Notes under the pieces: model-generated | What the model saw: only the letters and a program-made list of their open reading frames with translations | Databases searched by the model: none | What the model was told of the DNA's origin: nothing | Shown here: piece after piece, positions 30,623-40,562 of the stretch | Layout of the letters: each line of letters begins with the position of its first letter | Position numbering within the stretch: the first letter of the stretch is position 1 | Translations under genes and position numbers: made by a program | Origin: Clostridia bacterium | GTDB taxonomy: Bacteria > Bacillota > Clostridia > Christensenellales > UBA1242 | Assembly (NCBI GenBank): GCA_017507215.1 | Contig: JAFWBI010000007.1 | Coordinates: 1 to 64,000 of the forward strand | DNA length: 64,000 nucleotides | Reading direction: 5' to 3'

Positions 30623-32872
30623 ATGGAAGAAATTTTTGAAAAGGCATGGAGAGGATTTCATGGTGATTCTTGGAAAGAAGAAGCTGACCTTTCAAACTTC
30701 ATTGTGAGAAACTTCACAGAATATAAAGGTGACGATTCATTCCTTGCAGGTCCAACTGAAAAAACAAAAGCAGTTTGGTCTAAATGTGAAAAACTCTTAG
30801 AAGAAGAAAACAAAAACGGGGGCTGCCTTGATGTTGAAACAAACATTTTAAGTGGCATCACAGCATTTGCTCCTGGTTATATCGACAAAGAAAACGAAGT
30901 TATCGTTGGTCTTCAAACAGACGCTCCACTCAAACGTATCGTTAATATGTATGGTGGAACAAAAATTGCTATGAAAGCTCTTGAAGCTCATGGCTACAAA
31001 CTTAACGATGAAGTTTACAAACACTTCACAACTTACAGAAAAACACATAACGACGGTGTTTTCGATGCTTACACTCCATCAATCAGACGTGCTAGAAGCA
31101 ATGGTCTTTTAACAGGTCTTCCAGATGGTTATGGCAGGGGAAGAATCATCGGAGATTACAGAAGAATTGCTCTTTATGGTATCGACAAACTCATTGAATT
31201 TAAGAAGAAAGATTTAAACGGTGAATTCATTGATGAACAATACATTGAAGAAAGCATCAGACTTCGTGAAGAAATCAATGAACAAATCAGAGCTTTAGAA
31301 GCAATTAAGCAAATGGCTGCAAGCTATGGCTTTGATATTTCTAAACCAGCTCAAAACGCTAGAGAAGCTATGCAATGGGCATACTTTGGTTACCTTGCAG
31401 GTGCTAAAGAAAACAATGGTGCTGCAACTTCTATGGGAAGAAATGCAACTTTCTATGATATTTACATTGAAAGAGACCTTCAAGAAGGAACACTCACAGA
31501 AGAAGAAGCACAAGAACTTGTTGACCAATATGTTATCAAGCTCAGACTCATCAGACACCTTAGAACTCCAGATTATGATGAACTCTTCGCTGGCGACCCA
31601 ACATGGGTTACTGAAGCTGTTGCTGGTATGGTTAACGAAAGCAAATCACTCACAACTAAAAACTCATTCAGATTCTTAAACACACTCATCAACTTGAACC
31701 CAAGTGCTGAGCCAAACCTTACAGTTTTGTGGTCTAAGGGTCTTCCAATGAACTTCAAAAAATATTGTGCAAAAATCTCAATCAAGACTGACTCAATTCA
31801 ATATGAAGGCGACGACACAATGCGTCCAGGTTACGGTCATGACTACGCTATTGCTTGCTGCGTTTCAGCTATGAAACAAGGAAAGCAAATGCAATTCTTT
31901 GGTGCACGTTGCAACCTTGCAAAATCGCTTCTTTATGCAATCAACGGTGGTGTTGATGAAAAGAGTGGCAAGCTTGTTGTTGATGGACTTGAAAAGAACA
32001 CTGAAGAAGTTTTAACTTATGACAAAGTTAGACGTGACTATAGCACAATGATTAAAAAGATTGCAAAAATCTATGTTGATGCAAACAACATCATTCACTT
32101 CATGCACGATAAATATGCTTATGAAGCAAGCCAAATGGCTCTTCATGACACAGCTGTTGAAAGACTTATGGCTTTCGGTATCGCTGGTTTCTCTTGTGCA
32201 GTTGACTCACTTTCTGCAATCAGATATGCAAAAGTTAAGCCAATTAGAAACGAACAAGGAATTGCTGTTGACTTTGAAGTTGAAGGCGATTTCCCAAAAT
32301 TTGGTAATGATGATGACAGAGTTGATATCATCGCTCAAGAACTCGTTCAAGAATTCTTCAATGCTATTGATTCACACAAGCTTTACAGAAATGCAAAACC
32401 AACACTTTCACTCTTAACCATCACATCAAACGTTATGTATGGTCAAAAGACTGGTAGCACACCAGACGGAAGAAAAGCTGGTGAAGCATTTGCTCCTGGT
32501 GCGAACCCAATGCATGGCAGAGATTCAAGTGGTGCTCTTGCTTCACTTAACTCTGTTGCAAAAATCAAATATGAACACTGCTGTCAAGACGGTATTTCAA
32601 ACACATTCTCAATTGTTCCAAGTGCTCTTGGAAACAATGAAGATGAACAAGTTGAAAACCTTGTTTCAATCATTGATGGTTACTTTGCTCAAGGCGCTCA
32701 ACACATCAACGTTAACGTGTTTAACAGAGATTTGCTTATCGACGCTATGAACAATCCTTGGAAATATCCAAACCTTACAATTCGTGTTTCTGGTTATGCT
32801 GTTAACTTCAACAAGCTCGACAGAGCTCACCAAGAAGAAGTTATTGCTAGAACATTCCACGAAAAACGCTAA
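30623..32872 (+). CDS. pflB: Pyruvate formate-lyase
   Basis: The 749-residue glycyl-radical enzyme converts pyruvate and CoA to acetyl-CoA and formate under anoxia. The catalytic Cys pair is at 412-413 in [10 protein letters not shown], and the glycine that carries the radical is Gly724 in RVSGYAVNF. The N-terminal [20 protein letters not shown] and [18 protein letters not shown] stretches match pyruvate-type lyases, not glycerol dehydratases. Its activase follows 86 bases later across an imperfect hairpin (about 32883-32932) that could tune the ratio of the two products. With PFOR at the other end of the window the organism has two routes from pyruvate to acetyl-CoA. Confidence 0.98.
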   Translation: MEEIFEKAWRGFHGDSWKEEADLSNFIVRNFTEYKGDDSFLAGPTEKTKAVWSKCEKLLEEENKNGGCLDVETNILSGITAFAPGYIDKENEVIVGLQTDAPLKRIVNMYGGTKIAMKALEAHGYKLNDEVYKHFTTYRKTHNDGVFDAYTPSIRRARSNGLLTGLPDGYGRGRIIGDYRRIALYGIDKLIEFKKKDLNGEFIDEQYIEESIRLREEINEQIRALEAIKQMAASYGFDISKPAQNAREAMQWAYFGYLAGAKENNGAATSMGRNATFYDIYIERDLQEGTLTEEEAQELVDQYVIKLRLIRHLRTPDYDELFAGDPTWVTEAVAGMVNESKSLTTKNSFRFLNTLINLNPSAEPNLTVLWSKGLPMNFKKYCAKISIKTDSIQYEGDDTMRPGYGHDYAIACCVSAMKQGKQMQFFGARCNLAKSLLYAINGGVDEKSGKLVVDGLEKNTEEVLTYDKVRRDYSTMIKKIAKIYVDANNIIHFMHDKYAYEASQMALHDTAVERLMAFGIAGFSCAVDSLSAIRYAKVKPIRNEQGIAVDFEVEGDFPKFGNDDDRVDIIAQELVQEFFNAIDSHKLYRNAKPTLSLLTITSNVMYGQKTGSTPDGRKAGEAFAPGANPMHGRDSSGALASLNSVAKIKYEHCCQDGISNTFSIVPSALGNNEDEQVENLVSIIDGYFAQGAQHINVNVFNRDLLIDAMNNPWKYPNLTIRVSGYAVNFNKLDRAHQEEVIARTFHEKR

Positions 32873-32958
32873 TTTTAATTATTAGAATTGCTCAGATAAC
32901 TCTTTTTTAAAGTTGTTTGGGCAATTTTATTTAAAAATAAAAATCCAAAAGGAAAAGT

Positions 32959-33654
32959 ATGAACGGAAAAATAACTGACATTGAATCTATGGGCTCTGCT
33001 GATGGTCCGGGGGTTAGATTGGTTGTGTTTATGGCTGGTTGCAAACTTAGGTGTTTGTATTGCCACAACCCTGAAACTTGGACTGATAAAGATGCAAAAA
33101 CAATCACAGCTGAAGAGATTCTTCAAAGATTCAAAAAATATGAAACATATTATGGTGAACATGGTGGCGTGACATTCAGTGGTGGTGAACCACTTTTACA
33201 GTCAGAATTTTTGCTTGAAGCAATTAAACTTTTGAAGGCAAATGGCGTTCATGTCACAATCGACACATGTGGCGTGGCTGACGGATACGACGAAGTTTTA
33301 GACCTTGTTGACCTTGTGATTTTAGACATAAAAGCTGTTGAGAGAGATGAATATAAGTTTATCACTGGCAGAGAATTTGATGACTTTGAAAACTTTTTGA
33401 AGTCTTGCATCAGCAAAAACAAAAAGCTTTGGCTTAGGCAAGTTATTGTTCCGGGAATCAATGATGACGAAGCTCACGTGTTAAAGCTTAAAAAGTTTGC
33501 CAAAAACATTCCAAATGTTGAAAGAATTGAACTTTTGCCATATCACTCGATGGGAAAGTCAAAATATGAAAAACTTGGAATTGAATATAGGCTTGGTGAC
33601 ACGCCAAATATGGATAAAGAGCTCACAAAAAAACTTGAAGATATGCTTAAATAA
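32959..33654 (+). CDS. pflA: Pyruvate formate-lyase activating enzyme
   Basis: A 231-residue radical-SAM enzyme that installs the glycyl radical on PflB. The [4Fe-4S] motif CKLRCLYC (Cys28, Cys32, Cys35) is followed by HNPETW. GGVTFSGGEPLLQ is the SAM-binding GGE motif, and LWLRQVIVPGINDDE is typical of PFL activases. The length suits the short form, without extra ferredoxin-like clusters. The start follows AAAAGGAAAAG. It is co-oriented with pflB and ends at a strong terminator. Confidence 0.97.
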   Translation: MNGKITDIESMGSADGPGVRLVVFMAGCKLRCLYCHNPETWTDKDAKTITAEEILQRFKKYETYYGEHGGVTFSGGEPLLQSEFLLEAIKLLKANGVHVTIDTCGVADGYDEVLDLVDLVILDIKAVERDEYKFITGREFDDFENFLKSCISKNKKLWLRQVIVPGINDDEAHVLKLKKFAKNIPNVERIELLPYHSMGKSKYEKLGIEYRLGDTPNMDKELTKKLEDMLK

Positions 33655-33679
33655 AAGAACGCAATTTGCGTTCTTTTTT
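33654..33679 (+). terminator. Terminator of pflBA
   Basis: AAAGAACGC/GCGTTCTTT around AATTT, followed by T. Confidence 0.9.
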
Positions 33680-33689
33680 ATTGTTTTAA

Positions 33690-33718
33690 TTGAAAAACGT
33701 ATGTGTATATTATATAAT
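33690..33718 (+). promoter_or_regulatory. Promoter giving a leaderless mRNA for the antitoxin-like gene
   Basis: TTGAAA (33690-33695), 17 bp, TATAAT (33713-33718). The ATG at 33725 is exactly seven bases past the hexamer. No ribosome binding site. Confidence 0.85.
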
Positions 33719-33724
33719 TAGTGT

Positions 33725-33919
33725 ATGGAAAATATTGAAATTGATGAAAAAGAATTAATTGAAAAACTTGAAAAAGTGGAAGCAAAAAAACAAGAAATCA
33801 ACAACAAACTCAAAAATATGACAGAAGAAGAACTTGCAAACTATATGATGCAATCTATCAACGAAAGTGTTGAGTTTGCAAAGAAAAACGATATTGAAAT
33901 TGTTGAGTGTGGAGATTAA
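33725..33919 (+). CDS. Small helical protein, candidate antitoxin of the PIN protein
   Basis: The 64-residue protein is charged and helical (KELIEKLEKVEAKKQEINNKLKNMTEEELANYMMQ) and has no clear DNA-binding domain. It ends two bases before the start of a PIN-domain gene, the order usual for antitoxin-toxin pairs, and is read from a leaderless transcript. A role as antitoxin is inferred from the position and size only; it could also be an unrelated small partner. Its end (IEIVECGD) encodes the GGAG used as the binding site of the next gene, so the two are coupled. Confidence 0.75.
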   Translation: MENIEIDEKELIEKLEKVEAKKQEINNKLKNMTEEELANYMMQSINESVEFAKKNDIEIVECGD

Positions 33920-33921
33920 TC

Positions 33922-34590
33922 ATGAAAGAATTTAAAAATGAAAATTTTCGCACGATTGTTGCAGTTGATACGAATGTGTTTTTTGCTATTGTTTCTACAA
34001 ATGAAAATTTCAAGCCTAAAAAAAGTGACAAAAATGGGTTTTACAACACCATTAGGTCACTTAAAAGAAAGTGCATAAATGGCTCGCTTAAAATTGCAAT
34101 TTTGCCACAAGTTTTTGAAGAAATAAAGGGTAATTTAGACAGCAGAGAGCGTGAGTTTTTGGAAAATTATTGTGTGTTTGTCGAGCCAAAAAACAAGGCT
34201 GATTTTGCCAAAAAATCGGTTGTTTTGGCGCTTGATTATATCAGAAAAGAAGCAATGGAAGATGAAAACGAAAATGGTTTTCCAACTTCAGATGCAATCA
34301 TCATGGCGCAGGCTTCGGTTTCAGGATTGAATCTCGTCACATCAAATCACAAGCACTTTTTGTATTATTCAAAGTTTATAAACAAAAAGAGAAAAGAAGT
34401 TGTGAGAACAAGAGCAGATGATATTGAAGAAATAAACTCAAGGCATGGGCTCTATTTTGAAATGAAAAATGGTGATACATTTGTGCCAAGACCATATTCG
34501 CCAGCAGAATATTTTGAACTTTATAAAAATGGTCCATTTTATGAGCAGGGCAAATATGATGAAATTGATTTAATTCAAAAGGATTTATAG
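33922..34590 (+). CDS. PIN-domain ribonuclease-like protein
   Basis: The 222-residue protein has a PIN fold: VAVDTNVFFAIV with the first acidic residue Asp16, a helix with FEEIKGNLDSRE (second acidic residue), and FPTSDAIIMAQASVSGLNLVTSNHKHF (third acidic residue and the LVT-N-KHF strand typical of VapC-like proteins). The last 60 residues, which end with RPYSPAEYFELYKNGPFYEQGKYDEIDL, extend beyond the usual 130-150 of VapC. PIN nucleases of toxin-antitoxin modules cut tRNA or rRNA. The start ATG 33922 is chosen for GGAG nine bases upstream. The S51 peptidase gene starts two bases after its stop. Confidence 0.85.
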   Translation: MKEFKNENFRTIVAVDTNVFFAIVSTNENFKPKKSDKNGFYNTIRSLKRKCINGSLKIAILPQVFEEIKGNLDSREREFLENYCVFVEPKNKADFAKKSVVLALDYIRKEAMEDENENGFPTSDAIIMAQASVSGLNLVTSNHKHFLYYSKFINKKRKEVVRTRADDIEEINSRHGLYFEMKNGDTFVPRPYSPAEYFELYKNGPFYEQGKYDEIDLIQKDL

Positions 34591-34592
34591 AT

Positions 34593-35303
34593 ATGAAACT
34601 TTTACTATGTTCAGATTACTCAGGAGTTGGGTATAAATTTATAAACAAGTTTTTTGATAAAACAGAAGGGCTCACATGTTTGTTTGTTGGCTATGCTCAA
34701 GATGACCCATATGAGCTTCAAAGTGGAACGGCTGTGAAGTTTCGAGAAATGGGTGTCAAAGTGATTTCTCTTCAAGAAGGTTATCGTTTTGAAGATGAAA
34801 TTGACATTGTTTTTGTGCGTGGTGGAAACACAACAAGACTTGTTCATCATCTTTTAAAATTTAATCAATTTGAAAAAGTTAAAGAGCTTGTCGAGAAAAA
34901 GGGTGCAGTTTATATCGGCAGCAGTGCAGGGTCGGTTCTTGCAGGAAGTGACACTGAATATTGTCTTAGAAGTGAGCCTTATGATTATGATGTGAAAGGT
35001 GAGTTTGGCGAAAATGCACTCAAGGGTTTTGGCTGGATTGACAAAATGGTTTTTGTGCACACCACACCAAACAGAATGTGCTACTCAGACGAGATGCAAA
35101 ATGAAAATGATTTTTTCATCACGCCAGACACTTTTTGTTATCCGGCTCATATGGAAGAGATTGAAATTTATGACAAGTCACTTTATATTGAAATTGGAAA
35201 CGAACAGGCGCTTTATGTAAGTGGAGAAGATAGAGAACTTTTAACAGATGATTGGAGCTCTCTTGAATTTAGAGTTTTAGACTATCTTCAACAACAAGAT
35301 TAA
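34593..35303 (+). CDS. Peptidase family S51 protein (dipeptidase E-like)
   Basis: The 236-residue protein has the S51 outline: VFVRGGNTTRLVHHLL, then GAVYIGSSAGSVLAG with the nucleophile Ser in GSSAGS, and a later His in VHTTPNRMCY. Dipeptidase E cleaves Asp-Xaa dipeptides; other members process cyanophycin or act on bacteriocin-like peptides. It is the third gene of the operon with the PIN pair, starting two bases after the PIN stop, so it is translationally coupled. That pairing is unusual; a simple explanation is that it is housekeeping and shares a promoter. Confidence 0.9.
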   Translation: MKLLLCSDYSGVGYKFINKFFDKTEGLTCLFVGYAQDDPYELQSGTAVKFREMGVKVISLQEGYRFEDEIDIVFVRGGNTTRLVHHLLKFNQFEKVKELVEKKGAVYIGSSAGSVLAGSDTEYCLRSEPYDYDVKGEFGENALKGFGWIDKMVFVHTTPNRMCYSDEMQNENDFFITPDTFCYPAHMEEIEIYDKSLYIEIGNEQALYVSGEDRELLTDDWSSLEFRVLDYLQQQD

Positions 35304-35409
35304 AAAACGCAAAATTCTTCAAAAATGCTGAAAATTTGGGGTGTTATGTGACGCATAATACCAAAAATCTGCGATTTTTTAAAAACAAAAACAGTAAAGG
35401 AGCAAATCT

Positions 35410-38400
35410 ATGAATGATAAGGCTAATGAAAAAACGCAATCAAAAAACAATCGAAAAAAAATAATTGTTTCAATTTCGGTAGCGCTTGCAGTGGTGTTGA
35501 TTTCTTTGGTGTCAGCGCTTTGTTATGTGTTTGTTCCAAGAAATCCAAAAATTGAAAGTTCGAGCGTTTTGGATATTGACCCAGAAACAAAAGTGGCAAC
35601 TTGTGTGGTTGATAATGAAACAGAAATGTTTTCTTTTGATGGGGTTATAAAAGTTCCAAAAAACAACGACTGGTTTTTATATAAAGACATTGAAGGCGTA
35701 GATGAAATAAAAACAAAACAAGTTGAGCTTGAGCCTGGTGACAACACTTTTTATTTGATGGTTGAAAACTCTGCTGGAAAGAAAGAATTTTATGTGGTCA
35801 CAATCAGAAGAAAACCACTTTATGAAGTGACATTCAACACAAACGGTGGCTCGTTGATTAACGCACAGGAAATTGAAGAAGGGTTGACTGTTGAACTTTC
35901 AGAAATCCCAACCAAAAAAGGTTACACATTTGCAGGTTGGTTTGTTGATGAAGATTTAACAACTGAGTTTGAAGCAAATTCTGTGGTGGCAAATGATTTG
36001 ATTTTATATGCAAAGTGGAATGTTGTAGATTATTCTATCACATATCACTTAAACGGTGGCACAAATAGCGAATTGAATCCACAAACATACACAATTAATG
36101 ATGAAATTATTTTTGCAGAGCCAACGAAAACTGATAGTTTATTTATTGGTTGGTTTGCAGACAGCGATTTGACAAATCCAATTACAAAAATCGAAACTGA
36201 AACAACTGGAAATGTTGAGATTTGGGCAGGTTGGTACCATGAAAAATGTTTTGTTAGTTTTGATGCAAATGGTGGTGAAGTTGAAACAAATGAAATGCTT
36301 GTGAACAAAAATGAATATTGTGTTTTGCCGGTGCCAACAAATGCTGGGCATGAGTTTGCTGGTTGGTATAACGGAAAAGAATTGCTCACCGATATTCACG
36401 GAAACACGCTTAGAAGCATTGGTGAAAACGAAGTTTTAAATTTAACTGCGCATTGGGACGACACTTCAACTGTTACATTTGAAACAAATGGTGGAACGCC
36501 TGTTGCAGAGCTTAGTTTTATCACTGGTTCAGATATCATTTTGCCAGCAAATCCAACAAAATATGGTTATGTGTTTGACGGGTGGTTTTACGATAATGGT
36601 TATTTTTTAGAAGAATTGAAAGAAACAACGGTTATGTTAAACAAAAACATAATTCTTTATGCAAAGTGGGTTGATTACACCTTTGAAATCAAGCACTCAA
36701 ACAAGGTTGCAATCAGCGTTAACGACACACTCAGCTCGGCACTTTTCGAAGCGATTGCAATCGACAATGCAGGAAACACCTTTGCTGTTTCAGTTGAAAA
36801 CTTAACAGGAACGCAAAATGCAGGTGACGTTATTGAAATCAAGTTCACAGCAAATGGGCTTTATGGTGAAATTGTAACTGAAACTATTAAAAATGTTAAA
36901 GTTTATGAAAATATTGAAATAACTTATAACCGTGAAGAGTTGTTTATTTATGAAAGTGAGCAATTTGAAGACTTTGTGGTTGCAACTGACGAATTTGAAG
37001 AAGATGCAGAAATTGTTGTTCAAATCGTTGATGGTGAGTTTGCTGCAGGAAATGTTGTGACAATCAATGTGACAGCAACTGACGTGGCAGGAAACACAAA
37101 ACAAAAGCAGTTCACACTTGATGTTTTATCAACTTCGCAAGTTTATGTTTCAATGTTTGATGAAGTGAATGATTTGAAATTTGACTATGAAATTATTGAA
37201 ACAAATCAGGATTTTGAGCTTGGCGAATCATACGTGATTTATGACGATTCAAGCAAAATTTACACCGATGCAGAAGGAAAATCAATTCTTCAATTTGAAG
37301 GCAAGGGTTATCGAAAAGTTTATGTTGATAATTCACGTGCAATCAAAACAGTTGAGCATTTGAAGGCAATAAGTGGGGCAACTTTAGACGGAAAAATTGT
37401 TCTTCTTGACAACATTGACCTTAACGGCGAAGAATGGCAGCCTATTGTTGAGTTTAAAAATGGAATTTTTAATGGAAATGGGTTTGTTGTTTCAAACTTT
37501 AAAATTACAACCGGAAGACAATGGAATGGATTTTTTGGTATAATTTCTAATTCAACAATAGAAAAATTAGGACTTGAAAACTTTGTTATTGATAATGAAT
37601 ATAAAAGTGGATGTGATGTTGGTGGATTAGTTGGAGAAGTTAAGTCATCAACAACCATTAAAAATTGTTATTCAACCGGAAGTATTTCAATTTCAGGAGA
37701 TTATAATTATTTTTATATTGGTGGATTAATTGGTGAAATTTTTGGTTCAAATGTTAATATAACGAATAGTTATGCTACTGGAGATGTTGAAATTTTTGTA
37801 ACACAAAGATCTGCTTTCGCAGGTGGCTTGGTGGGGTATTCTTCTTCAACATTTGAAATTTTAAATTGTTACGCTACAGGAGATGTATCTGCAGAATCTG
37901 AGCAAAGTTATGCTTATGCAGGTGGCTTGGTTGGACATACATCCAATTCAACCAAGTCTGCCACAATAAAAAACAGTTACGCAACTGGGGAAATTTCTGC
38001 AGTCAATACTGATTTAACAGGTTCAACTTATATTGGCAGACTTTATGCTTCTGGAAACCCTGAAGTTGTTGGTTGCTATGAATTGATGGGGGCTATAAAA
38101 ATAAATGCGAAGGAAGACTTAACTAAATATTCAAATTATACTTCGGTTGTGGAAAGTTTTGAGCTTATGTCAGATATTGACTTAGAAGGTGCAGAATGGA
38201 TTCCAATTAATCTTTTAGGTGGAAGTTTTAATGGAAATGGATTTGTTATTTCAAACTTTAAAATTACAACCGGAAGACAATGGAATGGATTTTTCAGCAG
38301 TGTATCTAATTCAACGATAAAAAATCTTGGGCTTGAGAGTTTTACTATAAACTATGAATATTCAAAATATAATTCAGCCGGATGTTTGGTTGGATATTTG

Positions 38401-39060
38401 TCATCATCAAATATCAAAAGTTGCTATGCAATTGGTGATATTTCAGTTGAAAACACTAGAACTGATTATGAAAACTATGTTGGTGGATTAATTGGAAAAT
38501 CAAATTCTTCAAACATCTCAAATTGTTATACAATGGTTGGTGTGAGTGATAAATTTACTGGACAAATTTCAACTGGTTGCAAACCTTATGCAGGTGGATT
38601 GATAGGATATGACACTTCTTCAACAATCTCAAATTGTTATGCTGCAGGCACTGTTTATTCACATGGCCAAGAAGGAATTGGTGGCAGTGATATTTATTCT
38701 GGTGGATTAATAGGAAATGCTTCGTCTTCAATTATTATCAACTGTTTTGCAACTGGAAGTGTGACTTCATATGTTTCAAATTCAAATGCAAGACAAGATA
38801 GAACATATGCAGGTGGTTTGGTTGGTTATTCGTCAAATGTGACAATTACAAATTGTTTAAGATATGAAAATCAAGAAATTAGTGCATCTAGTGCAAATAA
38901 GACAGGCAGTTCAAGTGGGATTGTTGCAACAATCAACACTGAAGGCGTGAGTGCTTCATTGGAAGAAATTTGGGCATTTGTGAAAGAGAATTTTGATGAT
39001 GAAGTTTGGAATTTATTTGATGACAAAAACCCAACTTTGAAGTTTGAAGAAAGCGAATAA
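35410..39060 (+). CDS. Giant anchored surface protein with Flg_new and GLUG repeats
   Basis: A 1216-residue protein likely displayed outside the cell. A basic start and one membrane helix (about 17-42) serve as signal or anchor. After a short beta domain come four Listeria-Bacteroides (Flg_new) repeats of about 65-75 residues (residues about 138-420), each with the ending GWF or GWY and AKW, the last two with FETNGG or FDANGG. Two Ig-like segments follow (about 420-575). The C-terminal half (about 640-1190) is made of GLUG-type repeats (GGLVGYSS--I-NCYATG) and a duplicated 23-residue stretch NGNGFVVSNFKITTG. Such proteins mediate adhesion or carbohydrate contact. No sortase signal is seen, so the N-terminal helix is the only anchor. 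AAGGAG precedes the ATG. Confidence 0.9.
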   Translation: MNDKANEKTQSKNNRKKIIVSISVALAVVLISLVSALCYVFVPRNPKIESSSVLDIDPETKVATCVVDNETEMFSFDGVIKVPKNNDWFLYKDIEGVDEIKTKQVELEPGDNTFYLMVENSAGKKEFYVVTIRRKPLYEVTFNTNGGSLINAQEIEEGLTVELSEIPTKKGYTFAGWFVDEDLTTEFEANSVVANDLILYAKWNVVDYSITYHLNGGTNSELNPQTYTINDEIIFAEPTKTDSLFIGWFADSDLTNPITKIETETTGNVEIWAGWYHEKCFVSFDANGGEVETNEMLVNKNEYCVLPVPTNAGHEFAGWYNGKELLTDIHGNTLRSIGENEVLNLTAHWDDTSTVTFETNGGTPVAELSFITGSDIILPANPTKYGYVFDGWFYDNGYFLEELKETTVMLNKNIILYAKWVDYTFEIKHSNKVAISVNDTLSSALFEAIAIDNAGNTFAVSVENLTGTQNAGDVIEIKFTANGLYGEIVTETIKNVKVYENIEITYNREELFIYESEQFEDFVVATDEFEEDAEIVVQIVDGEFAAGNVVTINVTATDVAGNTKQKQFTLDVLSTSQVYVSMFDEVNDLKFDYEIIETNQDFELGESYVIYDDSSKIYTDAEGKSILQFEGKGYRKVYVDNSRAIKTVEHLKAISGATLDGKIVLLDNIDLNGEEWQPIVEFKNGIFNGNGFVVSNFKITTGRQWNGFFGIISNSTIEKLGLENFVIDNEYKSGCDVGGLVGEVKSSTTIKNCYSTGSISISGDYNYFYIGGLIGEIFGSNVNITNSYATGDVEIFVTQRSAFAGGLVGYSSSTFEILNCYATGDVSAESEQSYAYAGGLVGHTSNSTKSATIKNSYATGEISAVNTDLTGSTYIGRLYASGNPEVVGCYELMGAIKINAKEDLTKYSNYTSVVESFELMSDIDLEGAEWIPINLLGGSFNGNGFVISNFKITTGRQWNGFFSSVSNSTIKNLGLESFTINYEYSKYNSAGCLVGYLSSSNIKSCYAIGDISVENTRTDYENYVGGLIGKSNSSNISNCYTMVGVSDKFTGQISTGCKPYAGGLIGYDTSSTISNCYAAGTVYSHGQEGIGGSDIYSGGLIGNASSSIIINCFATGSVTSYVSNSNARQDRTYAGGLVGYSSNVTITNCLRYENQEISASSANKTGSSSGIVATINTEGVSASLEEIWAFVKENFDDEVWNLFDDKNPTLKFEESE
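37467..37535 (+). repeat. 69-bp direct repeat in the surface-protein gene, copy 1
   Basis: Nearly identical to 38226-38294 (two base differences noticed, both in the first third). It encodes NGNGF(V)(V/I)SNFKITTG and the following residues. The offset of 759 bp is 253 codons. Confidence 0.85.
38226..38294 (+). repeat. 69-bp direct repeat in the surface-protein gene, copy 2
   Basis: Second copy of the repeat at 37467. The shared synonymous sites suggest recent duplication or gene conversion. Confidence 0.85.
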
Positions 39061-39075
39061 AATTTAATATAAAAA

Positions 39076-39107
39076 GAAAAACACCAACGGTTGTTGGTGT
39101 TTTTTTA
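39076..39107. terminator. Bidirectional terminator between the surface protein and glgA
   Basis: AAACACCAAC/GTTGGTGTTT around GGTT, T-rich on both sides. Confidence 0.9.
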
Positions 39108-39116
39108 TGGTGTTTA

Positions 39117-40553
39117 TTATAAATCTTCGTAAAGCTCAATATATTTATCGGCACAGTCTTTGATGTCAAAACTTTCGTCCATCACTTGTGCGATATAGCC
39201 ATTGAGTCTTTCTTTGTTTTCAAAATGACGAAGTGTTCTATTGATTAGGTCGGTGAGTGTGGTTGCATCATAGTCATTGAATGTGTAGCCGTTTCCACCT
39301 TGATATCTAAAGTCGGTGAAGTTGTCTTTTAAACCACCGGTTTCAAACACGATTGGAAGAGCGCCATATTTGTTTGCGATGAGTGGGCAAAGACCACAAG
39401 GTTCAACACTTGAAATGTTAAACAAGAAGTCTGTTCCAGCGTAAATCTTTTTAACAAAATGGTTGTCATAACCGAATTTGATTTTTACATTGTTTGGATA
39501 CTTATCGTTTAAATATTTCATATAGTTTTGATATTCAGGGCTGCCACCACCGATTCCAACAAATTGAAGTTTGTTTTCTTCAAGATAAGGTTCAATAACT
39601 TGTCTTAAAAGCTCGATGCCTTTGTTCACGCCCATATATCCAACATAAGCATAAACCGGAATATTTGCGTCAACTGGAAGACCAAGTTCTTCTTGAAGTT
39701 TGAGCTTGTTTTCGCCGCGTTTGTCAAGATTATCTTTGTCGTAGGTCACATAAACATTTGGGTCGGTTGCTGGGTTGTAATATTCATAGTCGATGCCATT
39801 GATGATGCCGTGAACTTTGTAGCTCACGCTTTCAAGAATGCCTTGAAGACCGTTTCCTTGTTCGCTGTGCATAATTTCGTCTTTATAGGTTTCGCTTACA
39901 GCAACGATTGAATCTGAGCACATAATGCTTGCTTTCATAATGTTTGCTCTGCCAAAAAAGTCGAAAAGATAGGCAAATTTGTCGTCAACATTCAAAAGGT
40001 CTTTAACGATATTAAAGTCTGCGATTCCTTGATAGGTTAAGTTGTGAATGTTGAGAACGGTTTTGATATGTTCATATTTTGGGTTTTGCCATTCTAAGAT
40101 TTTTAAGAATGTGCAGACCATGCTTGATTGCCAGTCGTTTGTGTGAATGATGTCAGGGAAGAAGTTTACAAGTGGAAGAATATCAAGCACAGCTTTGCTG
40201 AAAAAGCTGAATCTTTCAACGTCGTCAGGGTAGCCCAAAAGGTTTTCTCTTTCGAAATATTGCTTGTTGTCAATGAAATAATAGGTTATTCCATTAAACT
40301 CATATTCATAAATTCCACAGTATTCTTTTCTCCAAGAAAGCTCAACGGTTCTTTCACCAATAAGTTTAAAGCCTTCTCTATATTTTTCAGGAATCTTTGA
40401 ATAGAGTGGCAAAATAACACGAGCATTGATTTTGCCAGATTTATTCAAATATTTTGGAAGGGCATAGCACATGTCTGCAACCCCACCATTTGCGCAAAAT
40501 GGAATACATTCTGCACTTACAAATAAAACGTCAAGTTTGGTTTTTTCGTCCAT
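39117..40553 (-). CDS. glgA: Glycogen synthase
   Basis: A 478-residue GT5 glycosyltransferase that extends alpha-1,4-glucan from ADP-glucose. The N-terminal loop reads CANGGVADMCYALPKYL where GlgA usually has K-GGLAD; the Lys is replaced by Asn, a feature to note. NGIDYEYYNPATDP, VEPCGLCPLIANKYGALPIVFETGGLKD and the C-terminal Glu (SSVEPCGL) match the donor-binding region. It is second in an operon with glgB, nine bases downstream, behind AGAGAGGAT. No glgC or glgD is in this window. Confidence 0.95.
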   Translation of the reverse strand: MDEKTKLDVLFVSAECIPFCANGGVADMCYALPKYLNKSGKINARVILPLYSKIPEKYREGFKLIGERTVELSWRKEYCGIYEYEFNGITYYFIDNKQYFERENLLGYPDDVERFSFFSKAVLDILPLVNFFPDIIHTNDWQSSMVCTFLKILEWQNPKYEHIKTVLNIHNLTYQGIADFNIVKDLLNVDDKFAYLFDFFGRANIMKASIMCSDSIVAVSETYKDEIMHSEQGNGLQGILESVSYKVHGIINGIDYEYYNPATDPNVYVTYDKDNLDKRGENKLKLQEELGLPVDANIPVYAYVGYMGVNKGIELLRQVIEPYLEENKLQFVGIGGGSPEYQNYMKYLNDKYPNNVKIKFGYDNHFVKKIYAGTDFLFNISSVEPCGLCPLIANKYGALPIVFETGGLKDNFTDFRYQGGNGYTFNDYDATTLTDLINRTLRHFENKERLNGYIAQVMDESFDIKDCADKYIELYEDL

Positions 40554-40562
40554 AAATCCTCT

